Part shown: one piece after another, positions 34,130-40,447 of the stretch
Position numbering within the stretch: the stretch's first letter is position 1
Layout of the letters: every line of letters starts with the position of its first letter
From: DATEMK01 sp035275625
GTDB lineage: Bacteria > Bacteroidota > Bacteroidia > AKYH767-A > OLB10
Direction: 5' to 3'
Assembly (NCBI GenBank): GCA_035275625.1
Contig: DATEMK010000401.1
Span: 1-40,447, forward strand
DNA length: 40,447 nucleotides
Made by a program: the position numbers and the translations under genes
The notes under the pieces: model-generated
The model's database searches: none
What the model saw: the letters and a program-made list of their open reading frames with translations, nothing else
Told to the model about the DNA's origin: nothing

Positions 34130-34211
34130 TGTGTACTTCCTCAGCTCTTCCTTTCAGGAATTCAGAAACCTTCGAAAGCACAAAGTAAAATTATTTAATA
34201 TTTTCCCAAAG
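34130..34211 (+). repeat. Repeat R2, copy 3
   Basis: TGTGTACTTCCTCAG, then GGAATTCAGAAACC, CTTCGAAAG and CACAAAGTAAAATTATTTAA. The final TTTTCCCAAAGG gives a clear TTTG on the minus strand 18-19 bp before TTACTTTG. Confidence 0.7.
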
Positions 34212-34259
34212 GGATGGCTAAGTCAGTAAATGATTTATTTTTATCTCATTGTGTCTTTA

Positions 34260-34740
34260 CACTGGAAGAGTATCTCACTTGACTTGAAGAGCGGCTCACT
34301 TGACTTGAAGAGCAACTCACATGACTTGAAGAGCAGTTCACATGACGTGAAGAGCGGCTTACTTGACTGCAAGAGCAGCTCACTTGACTTGAAGAGCAAC
34401 TCACATACCTTGAAGAGGGGCACACATGACTTGAAGAACAGCTCACATGACTTGAAGAGCAGCTCACTTGACTAGAAGAGCGACTCACTTGACTTGAAGA
34501 GCAGTTCACATGCCTTGAAGAGGGGCACACATGACTTGAAGAACAGCTCACTTGACTAGAAGAGCGACTCACTTGACTTGAAGAGGGGCACACATGACTT
34601 GAAGAACAGCTCACATGACTTGAAGAGTGGCTCACTTGACTTGAAGAGCGACTCACTTGACTTGAAGAGCAGCTCACATGCCTTGAAGAGGAGCACACAT
34701 GACTGGAAGAGCAGCTCACTTGACTGGAAGAGGCGTCTCC
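34260..34740. repeat. 21-bp minisatellite, 22 full copies
   Basis: Consensus GACTTGAAGAGCAGCTCACWT with an unbroken 21-bp period from 34260 to 34721, plus a partial copy. Because 21 is divisible by 3, one plus frame (DLKSSSH repeats) and two minus frames (SSSHVSC and CELLFKS repeats) stay open over long stretches, producing apparent proteins that are probably artefacts. Variant units such as CCTTGAAGAGGGGCACACAT recur at units 8, 13, 16 and 21, usually followed by an AACAGC-type unit, so blocks of several units were duplicated together. Confidence 0.9.
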
Positions 34741-34842
34741 TAAAACACATGAAGGAATCTTTTCATGCAAATGTGCTTTACCTGATCCGTTACAGCGGGG
34801 TTAGGCGGGATAAATGAGAAGATTAAAAGATTCAGAAATGAC

Positions 34843-34929
34843 CTTTTGAAAGAAAAAATTTACGTTGTCTTTTATCATGAGATGAACCAGGGAAAAAGTC
34901 TGGAGGAGGATTTTGGGGTGTTGGTTTGA
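34843..34929 (+). repeat. Repeat R1, copy IV (full length)
   Basis: 28 codons read LLKEKIYVVF then YHEMNQGKSLEEDFGVLV and TGA. Compared with copy V there are six base differences, all synonymous. Upstream the same frame stays open for about 19 codons (from 34786; GLGGINEKIKRFRND), so more of the original coding sequence may be preserved here than in other copies. Confidence 0.8.
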
Positions 34930-34945
34930 AAGAGAAGGAAATTAA

Positions 34946-34979
34946 AACCCGGCAGGAAACTGCGTTAACCTGCCGGGTT
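34946..34979. terminator. Hairpin shared by R1 copy IV and a T9SS gene
   Basis: A perfect 11-bp stem (AACCCGGCAGG/CCTGCCGGGTT) with a 12-nt loop. On the minus strand it is followed by TTTTAATTT and lies 19 nt past the stop of the T9SS gene, so it can terminate that gene; on the plus strand it lies 17 nt after the R1 stop codon. Confidence 0.65.
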
Positions 34980-34998
34980 GAGCGTTTCATAAATTGAT

Positions 34999-36459
34999 TT
35001 AACGGGCAATGATTAAACGCTCACGCAATTTCACAGAATTGCCCTTTAAAAGGACGGAGTAAATACCATTGGTCAACTTGGACGTATTGACAGTAATTTT
35101 ATTTTCGCCTTCAACGGTTGCCATCTTGTTTTTAATTACGATCCTTCCCCGGACGTCAATAATTTCGAGGTTCAGATTTTGAGCATCTTCAGCAATAAAG
35201 CGAATATTAAAATATTCAGCGGCCGGATTTGGAAAAATTTTTTGTTCAGCAAGGTCTTCGCTGACTGACGTATTCGATTCTCGCAACCAACACGGAGGAG
35301 GTGTGTTTATAATGCCTGTTTGGCTTCCTGTTGCTCCGCACTCATTAGTCAAGGTAACAATATAGTTATAGGAGGAGGAAGCCTGCAGAAGGCATGTGTT
35401 ACATTGATCAATAGCTGTTGTTTTTGTTGTGTAAGTACCTGCGGTTGTTTTTTTATACTTCCATGTATAAAGAGTGATTTTAGGCGTATAAGTATAGGCT
35501 TTTAATACATAGTCGCAGTGACCGGGGTGAGGCACAATGTCAACTGCGAATTGCGGGTTAGCTGTGCTTGTCACAGTCAGACAGGTATTAGCACTTGATC
35601 CCCCGCATGAAATATTAGTGCGGCAACACAGCTGGCCGGTCTGGGTCAGGTTATGAAAATCCACAGTAATGCAAGTTCCATTAGTTGGCCCGATGATCGT
35701 ATAGCCTGCCGGTAAGGTCCAGGTATAATCAATTGCCCCCGGAACAGCATTCACACAAAACTGTGCTGTGGACTGCTGTGAAAGGCAATATACGGTTTGT
35801 GTGGTGGTGAACACCGGGGGTTGAATAGGCCTGGTAACAGTGCAGCTATAAGTTTTATTAAGGTTACAGCCGCCTGAAGTGTTAGAAACTGTAACACTCA
35901 CCACTCCACCTCCAGTTGCATTGGGGGTCAGCGTAATACTTGATTGATTGGGCCCGCTCAGAAGAGTTTGTGGAGTCCATCCTACTGGTATTTGCCATTG
36001 ATAATTTGTTGCACCACAGGATGGGCTTATACTATATGTAATATTACTTGTGCTGCACTTATAAGGTGTGCAATTCCATGCAGGTGAGGGAGCAGGAGTT
36101 CCCAATCCCTTTACTGTAATACTTTTTGCTCCCCCGAAAGGGAAGCTCTCTAAATGCAATTGCTGGTCATCGTTATCCCGGTACTCAACCCAGTCTACAA
36201 TAAGTGTACCCGTTGTCGGACACTGGTCATACCAGGTTACTGTTACATTGGGTACAACATTATTGCTGAGACTACCCAGGGTTGTATGCCACTGGATATT
36301 TGTTATCGTTGTGCCTGTTGGATTTCCCGTAAGCGTATATGTGTTGTTATTACTCCCGTTCGCACATACCGTAGCAGCACCGCTTACTGCCCATGCCGCC
36401 AGGCTTTTTTCTGAATATACCAGAACCAGCATTAAAACTATTACAATTATTTTTTTCAT
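34999..36459 (-). CDS. T9SS type A protein with PKD/Ig-like domains
   Basis: A 486-residue secreted protein. Signal peptide (MKKIIVIVLMLVLVYSEKSLA), four beta-sandwich repeats of PKD/Ig-like type (about 25-390; landmark phrases WHTTLGSLSNN, YQWQIPVGWTP, YTWTLPAGYTIIGPTNG, YTWKYKKTTAG, with paired cysteines), and a type A sorting domain (about 406-486: KIFPNPAAEYFNIRF...IIDVRGRIVIKN...LTNGIYSVLLKG...RLIIAR). Probably an adhesin-like surface protein. It is bracketed by two direct R1 copies with terminator hairpins. Upstream, a -7-like TACGTTTA (36531-36524) and a 20-bp-period LytTR-like repeat (36561-36597) suggest regulated expression. Confidence 0.83.
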   Translation of the reverse strand: MKKIIVIVLMLVLVYSEKSLAAWAVSGAATVCANGSNNNTYTLTGNPTGTTITNIQWHTTLGSLSNNVVPNVTVTWYDQCPTTGTLIVDWVEYRDNDDQQLHLESFPFGGAKSITVKGLGTPAPSPAWNCTPYKCSTSNITYSISPSCGATNYQWQIPVGWTPQTLLSGPNQSSITLTPNATGGGVVSVTVSNTSGGCNLNKTYSCTVTRPIQPPVFTTTQTVYCLSQQSTAQFCVNAVPGAIDYTWTLPAGYTIIGPTNGTCITVDFHNLTQTGQLCCRTNISCGGSSANTCLTVTSTANPQFAVDIVPHPGHCDYVLKAYTYTPKITLYTWKYKKTTAGTYTTKTTAIDQCNTCLLQASSSYNYIVTLTNECGATGSQTGIINTPPPCWLRESNTSVSEDLAEQKIFPNPAAEYFNIRFIAEDAQNLNLEIIDVRGRIVIKNKMATVEGENKITVNTSKLTNGIYSVLLKGNSVKLRERLIIAR

Positions 36460-36523
36460 AACGTTATATTTTAGGTTGCCTACTCTGTTGTACGCTTTTG
36501 GGCTTCCGCGTTTTAATTTAGGA

Positions 36524-36531
36524 TAAACGTA
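36524..36531 (-). promoter_or_regulatory. -7-like element of the 486-residue T9SS gene
   Basis: On the minus strand TACGTTTA differs from TAnnTTTG only at the last base. It lies about 65 bp before the start codon. No good -33 TTTG is present, consistent with dependence on an activator. Confidence 0.35.
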
Positions 36532-36560
36532 GGAACAAGCTGTTTAAAAAAAAAGAAAAA

Positions 36561-36597
36561 TTTGACGAACGGTAAATATATTTGACAAGCGGTAAAT
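36561..36597. promoter_or_regulatory. 20-bp-period direct repeat, candidate LytTR site
   Basis: TTTGACGAACGGTAAAT (36561-36577) and TTTGACAAGCGGTAAAT (36581-36597) match at 15 of 17 positions. On the minus strand the first reads ACCGTTCGT, a full match to the LytTR consensus [TA][AC][CA]GTTN[AG][TG]; the second (ACCGCTTGT) has one mismatch. They lie 30-66 bp upstream of the -7-like element of the minus-strand T9SS gene, the position expected for an activator. Confidence 0.5.
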
Positions 36598-36675
36598 TGG
36601 GATTGCACTAAGTAATCCTAAAGTATTATAATAAGTGTGAAAAATCTTATACCCTGCCCAAAGTTGAAGGAGTAA

Positions 36676-36762
36676 CTTTTGAAGGAAAAAATTTATGTTG
36701 TGTTTTATCATGAAATGAACCAGGGGAAAAGTTTGGAGGAGGATTTTGGGGTGTTGGTTTGA
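36676..36762 (+). repeat. Repeat R1, copy V (full length)
   Basis: It encodes the same 28 residues as copy IV (LLKEKIYVVF... to ...FGVLV and stop). The reading frame meets a stop codon directly upstream. The match to copy IV continues past the stop through the hairpin, about 145 bp in all. Confidence 0.8.
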
Positions 36763-36779
36763 ATGAGAAGAAAATTTAA

Positions 36780-36821
36780 AACCCAGCAGGAATCCGCCTT
36801 AGGCGGATAACCTGCCGGGTT
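36780..36821. terminator. Compound hairpin after R1 copy V
   Basis: Outer arms AACCCAGCAGG and CCTGCCGGGTT (one mismatch) correspond to the hairpin after R1 copy IV. The loop has gained an inner perfect palindrome ATCCGCCT-T-AGGCGGAT. It is placed as a terminator relative to the R1 stop codon, though no long T-run follows. Confidence 0.55.
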
Positions 36822-36880
36822 GTGGGTTTCACATGAGAAAATCATACTTTATGCTTATTTCTTAATAGAAAACAATAAAA

Positions 36881-36888
36881 TAAATTTG
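36881..36888 (+). promoter_or_regulatory. -7 element of the 1155-residue T9SS gene
   Basis: TAAATTTG is a full TAnnTTTG match, about 80 bp before the ATG. A weak TTTC lies 19 bp upstream in place of TTTG. Confidence 0.4.
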
Positions 36889-36968
36889 CTTTTTTAAAAG
36901 TATCAGTAAATGAGCTCATCATAATGCGTAAAAACTAACAATCTTAAACCCTCATTAAATTTTTTTCT

Positions 36969-39900
36969 ATGAAAAAACTATACTTGCTGTACTACCTCTG
37001 TGCTATTTTTATTGTTTTCGGTAACCGGTCTTATTCTCAATGCCCCGAAGTGGATTACGGATCGCTGGGAACTCCACTGGAAATGTACCCGTTTGGCTGG
37101 GCGGGTACTCAGGTTTTTGCTCCCGCTTTATGGAACAACATTGGTTTTTTTCCGGGTGAGCATGGTGAAGAACATATTGCTAAATTTACTCCCCCGGCAA
37201 GCGCAGCTTATGATATTGACATCAGCCACACTTTTAATGCAGGAGGGATTTCAGCGCTGTGGAGGCTATCAAATGGTATTTGTAATTTGAATGGGTACCA
37301 GTCCCCTTCAAATTATAATATTGTTGAATACGGTCATTTTAATTTTACACTTAATAATTTAACAGCAGGCAGTGATTATAATATAATATTAGTTCCTTAT
37401 GATTCCAATACCACCGGAAATGCGGCTCTTACTATAACCTGCGGAAATGCAAAAAATCTTTCCGTATCCAATGTTCAATCCACCAGTGCTGTTTTAAATT
37501 TCAATTGCGCATGTCCCAATCCCGTAATTCTTGAATACGGCCCTGCTGGATTCACACCGGGCATGGGCACATGGGGCAATGGAACCATGGTGGCAAATGT
37601 TACTTCTCCTTACACCCTTACGGGTTTGTCTCCCTATGTAATTTATGATGTTTATCTCCGGTCTGCCTGCGGAACCATTTACTCCGACAATGCAAAAATC
37701 ACCTTCCGCACCAGTATTGATTGTGCAAATGCACCAGTGTTGACCTGCGGATCAACATTCACTTATTCGCATACCCTCCTGGATAATTACGGTAACTGGA
37801 CCATGAATTGCCCGTCAATAGCCAATAATTCCTCGGAAGCAGTTTATCGCTTCACACCTTCTCAAAGCGGGATGTACCTTCTTACTAATTACAGCGGTTC
37901 ATACTATACAGGAAATTCAATTGCTTTTTTTTACAAGCCAATGGGCAGCTGCGACACATCGGGCTGGAATTGTGCAGGTGCTGTTGCACAACATCCCCAG
38001 GGAGTTACATTTGGGCCGCTTACAGCCGGCACTACTTACCTGCTGCTGTTTGATGCCAATTCGAATGCAGGAAATACCATCAAAAATATGCGGCTTGATT
38101 GTGTACAGCCCTGCACCGCTACCATCACTCCATCTTCAAATATTACGATATGCCAGGGTATGACGGCTACCCTGCAGGCAAACACAGGTGCGGGCATTAC
38201 GTATCAATGGTATCATAATGGTTCGCTTGTCGCGGGAGCTACTATGTCATCTTATGCTGCATCTGCCCCGGGGGGATGGTATTCAGTAGTTGAAAGCACT
38301 CCCTGCGGTACCGTTACATCTGATTACCGGTATGTTTACGTTAGTTCTGCCGTTGGCGCATCGGTAACATATAATACTGCTCTCACTTTTTGTCCAAACG
38401 GATATGTTCAGCTCAATGCGACTCCCAATTACTATACTACCACTTATCAATGGCAGCGAAATGGAGCTAATATAGCCGGAGCTACTCAAATCAGTTACCA
38501 GGCCACAGATTCAGGTACTTACAGAGTGCAGGCTTCTGCTGCCGGATGTGTTGCAGGTAATAGTAACAACTTTACGGTGAACAAAGCCACATCAGTAACA
38601 GGATTTTATATTGCATCCTCACCCAGTGGAATTTGTGCAGGACAAAATATTTTGCTTTCATTAAAAAACAACCAGTCTCTTTATCCTGATAATAATCCAA
38701 CTCCCGGATACACCTATCAATGGAAGAATAACGGGGTAGATATAACCGGAGCAACCTCCACTACTTACAATGTAACTGCTGCCGGTTCATATACGTGTTT
38801 AGTTACAGCAACCTGCGGAACATTTACAACTACGGCCAGGGTAATTACCGCTTTTACGTTGCCAACTGTATCACTTGCTGCCAATGGGCCCACTACGTTT
38901 TGTAACAGTTCCGTAAACCTTACCGCCACAATTAATGGAAGCGGAGTAAGTACCACATGGAAAAGAAATGGTGTAGTTTTTTTCACCGGGTTCAGCCAGG
39001 TACAGGCTGCTTCTGAAACCGGAAGCTATGTATGCGAGGTTACCGGTGTTTGTGGAACTGTTGTTACAAATACAATAAATGTTACAGCAAATAAAAGCCC
39101 TGTATTATCTGCCATTACAGGCAGCACCGGTTTTTGCGCCTCATCAGCGGGAAATGTTTACAGCGTAGCACCACAGGCAGGCGTTACCTTTAACTGGACA
39201 TTACCAACCGGGGGGACAGTTACAAACGGGCAAGGCACTAACTCAGTTACCGTTAGCTTTGCAGCCAATGCAGTATCAGGTAATATTTGCGTGATGGGAA
39301 GCAATGCGGCCTGCGGTGCAGGTATTGCAAGCTGTAAGTCCATTGTGCTGCGTACTGCTGTTTCAAAACCGGGAGTTATAACAGGTTTAACCAATGCATG
39401 CAGGCAAAGTGCGGTTTATTCCATAAAAAAAGTTCCGAATGCAGAATATTACACCTGGAATCCACCTGCGGGCGCTAAAGTCAATGGCTCTGCAGCTACA
39501 TTACAAACTCCTGATACGATAGTAGTGCTGCAGTTTGATTCCACTTTTACCGGTGATACATTAAGAGTGAAAGCCGTGAATTGTACTGGTACCAGCGCTG
39601 TGCGCAAATTAAGAATCAATAATAATCCTCCTGCTGTTCCCGGTCCGATCAGCGGTTCTGTTTATGCTAATTGTAATACCAGCGGAACTTATTCCATTAA
39701 TCCTGTTGCAAATGCAGTATCCTACACGTGGCGAACTACTGTGCCGGGAGCAACTATTTACGGCTCTTCCTTACCATATACCACCCCCGCTGCTTCGATA
39801 GTTGTCAATTTTACCAATGGACTCAGCGGCAAGGTATATGTCAAAGCAAATTCATTATGCAACAGCAGTGCAGAAAAAGCCCTGAGTGTTTATTCAAAAC

Positions 39901-40436
39901 CGGCTGCTCCTGCTTCAATTACCGGACCGGCAACAGTATGCGACAGCGCACTACAGGTTAACTACACTACTCCGGTAATCTCCGGAGCAGCCACGTATAA
40001 CTGGACGGTGATGACGGGTTCAACAATTGCAGGCGGCCAGGGAACTAATTCAATCAATGTCAACTTCGAGGGTACAGCAGCTACAGGCAACATAAAAGTA
40101 CGCGCTCAAAATGTATGTGCCAATTCAGGGTATTTTTCCAAAGCCGTTACTATCAATAATTGTAACCGTTTAATGAGTGAAGGTGCAAAAGCTGAACTGC
40201 AATTGTATCCGAATCCATTTACCTCAACTGCTACATTGACAATACCTGCAGAAACAGACTTGGATGCAAGTGAAGTAATCATTTATAATGTGATGGGAAA
40301 ACAAGTACGTGTTATTTCAAAAATTGAGAACTATACTCTTGAAATTGAAAGAAAAAACCTGCCTCCCGGTATGTATTTTATAAAACTAATATCAGGCGGA
40401 ATTGAAAATGGAATTGTAAAAATGATTGTGGAGTAA
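36969..40436 (+). CDS. Large T9SS type A protein with Ig and PKD-like domains
   Basis: A 1155-residue secreted protein. Signal peptide (1-24), a PPC-like beta-sandwich (about 30-160), a fibronectin type III domain (about 163-260; LTGLSPYVIYDVYLRSACG), a second PPC-like domain (260-383), four Ig-like domains (about 384-709; YQWYHNGSLVAGAT, YQWQRNGANIAGAT, YQWKNNGVDITGAT, TTWKRNGVVFF), four PKD-like domains (about 710-1075; FNWTLPTGG, YYTWNPPAGA, SYTWRTTVPGA, YNWTVMTGS), and a type A sorting domain (1077-1155; LQLYPNPFTSTATL...NVMGKQVRV...LPPGMYFIKLISGG...KMIVE). No catalytic domain is visible; a surface adhesin or matrix protein is most likely. Confidence 0.87.
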   Translation: MKKLYLLYYLCAIFIVFGNRSYSQCPEVDYGSLGTPLEMYPFGWAGTQVFAPALWNNIGFFPGEHGEEHIAKFTPPASAAYDIDISHTFNAGGISALWRLSNGICNLNGYQSPSNYNIVEYGHFNFTLNNLTAGSDYNIILVPYDSNTTGNAALTITCGNAKNLSVSNVQSTSAVLNFNCACPNPVILEYGPAGFTPGMGTWGNGTMVANVTSPYTLTGLSPYVIYDVYLRSACGTIYSDNAKITFRTSIDCANAPVLTCGSTFTYSHTLLDNYGNWTMNCPSIANNSSEAVYRFTPSQSGMYLLTNYSGSYYTGNSIAFFYKPMGSCDTSGWNCAGAVAQHPQGVTFGPLTAGTTYLLLFDANSNAGNTIKNMRLDCVQPCTATITPSSNITICQGMTATLQANTGAGITYQWYHNGSLVAGATMSSYAASAPGGWYSVVESTPCGTVTSDYRYVYVSSAVGASVTYNTALTFCPNGYVQLNATPNYYTTTYQWQRNGANIAGATQISYQATDSGTYRVQASAAGCVAGNSNNFTVNKATSVTGFYIASSPSGICAGQNILLSLKNNQSLYPDNNPTPGYTYQWKNNGVDITGATSTTYNVTAAGSYTCLVTATCGTFTTTARVITAFTLPTVSLAANGPTTFCNSSVNLTATINGSGVSTTWKRNGVVFFTGFSQVQAASETGSYVCEVTGVCGTVVTNTINVTANKSPVLSAITGSTGFCASSAGNVYSVAPQAGVTFNWTLPTGGTVTNGQGTNSVTVSFAANAVSGNICVMGSNAACGAGIASCKSIVLRTAVSKPGVITGLTNACRQSAVYSIKKVPNAEYYTWNPPAGAKVNGSAATLQTPDTIVVLQFDSTFTGDTLRVKAVNCTGTSAVRKLRINNNPPAVPGPISGSVYANCNTSGTYSINPVANAVSYTWRTTVPGATIYGSSLPYTTPAASIVVNFTNGLSGKVYVKANSLCNSSAEKALSVYSKPAAPASITGPATVCDSALQVNYTTPVISGAATYNWTVMTGSTIAGGQGTNSINVNFEGTAATGNIKVRAQNVCANSGYFSKAVTINNCNRLMSEGAKAELQLYPNPFTSTATLTIPAETDLDASEVIIYNVMGKQVRVISKIENYTLEIERKNLPPGMYFIKLISGGIENGIVKMIVE

Positions 40437-40447
40437 GCTGCGCTTCG

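Larger units (their letters stand above)
33889..34998. other. Intergenic region IV: relics and satellites
   Basis: These 1.1 kb contain no intact gene. In order: R3 copy 3, an orphan T9SS sorting-domain tail, R2 copy 3, a 22-copy 21-bp minisatellite, R1 copy IV with its upstream coding-like stretch, and a hairpin terminator for the next minus-strand gene. Each is listed separately. Confidence 0.65.
36460..36968. other. Intergenic region V: regulatory repeats and R1
   Basis: These 509 bp separate divergent T9SS genes. They contain a minus-strand promoter and direct-repeat site for the left gene, R1 copy V with its hairpin, and a -7 element for the right gene. No complete gene is seen. Confidence 0.6.

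Noticed and set aside
34260..34740. A CRISPR array
   Set aside because: The 21-bp units are contiguous with no unique spacers, and no cas genes are present.
34246..34770. A 174-residue serine-rich protein on the minus strand (repeated SSSHVSC)
   Set aside because: It is a by-product of the 21-bp minisatellite, whose period keeps frames open on both strands. It has no promoter, ribosome-binding site or signal peptide, and an equally long-looking frame exists on the other strand.
29920..36968. A classical integron
   Set aside because: No integrase gene is in the window, R1 lacks the paired inverted core sites expected of attC, and R1 has coding character. Only the layout is integron-like.

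Overview
The window looks like a chromosomal segment of a member of the Bacteroidota, probably from the Chitinophagales/Sphingobacteriales side. The evidence is: seven secreted proteins with type IX secretion system (T9SS) sorting domains, SprB-type repeats, a GLPGLI protein beside a TonB-plug beta-barrel protein, LytTR-type two-component genes, and several upstream sequences that match the Bacteroidota promoter (-33 TTTG, about 19 bp, -7 TAnnTTTG). No rRNA, tRNA, CRISPR array or intact insertion sequence was seen. The last gene ends 11 bases before the window edge.

Layout. (1) 0.1-1.6 kb, minus strand: a tight DinB-MarR-GNAT operon whose promoter carries a perfect palindrome between the -33 and -7 boxes, a likely MarR operator. 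(2) 1.9-5.0 kb, plus strand: a LiaF-like membrane protein, a DUF4288 protein, a LytS-type histidine kinase and a LytTR response regulator, with a 21-bp-period direct repeat just upstream of the promoter. This reads as an envelope-stress sensing module. (3) 5.1-15.8 kb, plus strand: two large T9SS substrates. The second has 2605 residues, about 22 SprB-type units, two PKD domains and a type B (gliding-motility-associated) C-terminus. (4) 15.9-22.3 kb, minus strand: a 1737-residue multidomain T9SS substrate and a beta-propeller-like T9SS protein. (5) 22.4-25.8 kb: a truncated response-regulator relic, a UvrD/Rep-family helicase with a nuclease-like insert and a zinc ribbon, and a small tail-anchored protein. 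(6) 26.0-29.9 kb: a truncated LytTR fragment with its own terminator, then a GLPGLI/outer-membrane beta-barrel operon on the minus strand. (7) 29.9-37 kb: single genes separated by interspersed repeats. (8) 37.0-40.4 kb: a 1155-residue T9SS substrate with Ig-like and PKD-like domains.

The most unusual part is 30-37 kb. A short element (called R1 here) occurs five times, always on the plus strand, once in each intergenic region, so each pair of neighbouring copies encloses one short gene block. Two full copies encode the same 28-residue peptide tail and differ only by six synonymous changes, so R1 is or was the coding end of a gene. Two other repeats (R2 and R3) and short TTAACT/TTCACT arrays accompany R1 in a fixed order. 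The same region holds an orphan T9SS sorting-domain tail and a 22-copy, 21-bp minisatellite. The region looks like a place where genes are gained, lost and shuffled by recombination at shared repeats.

Relics elsewhere fit that picture: a lone outer-membrane-protein C-terminus at 5.0 kb, a REC-domain stub at 22.5 kb and a LytTR stub at 26.1 kb. Functional calls rest on visible motifs and general family knowledge. No database search was possible.
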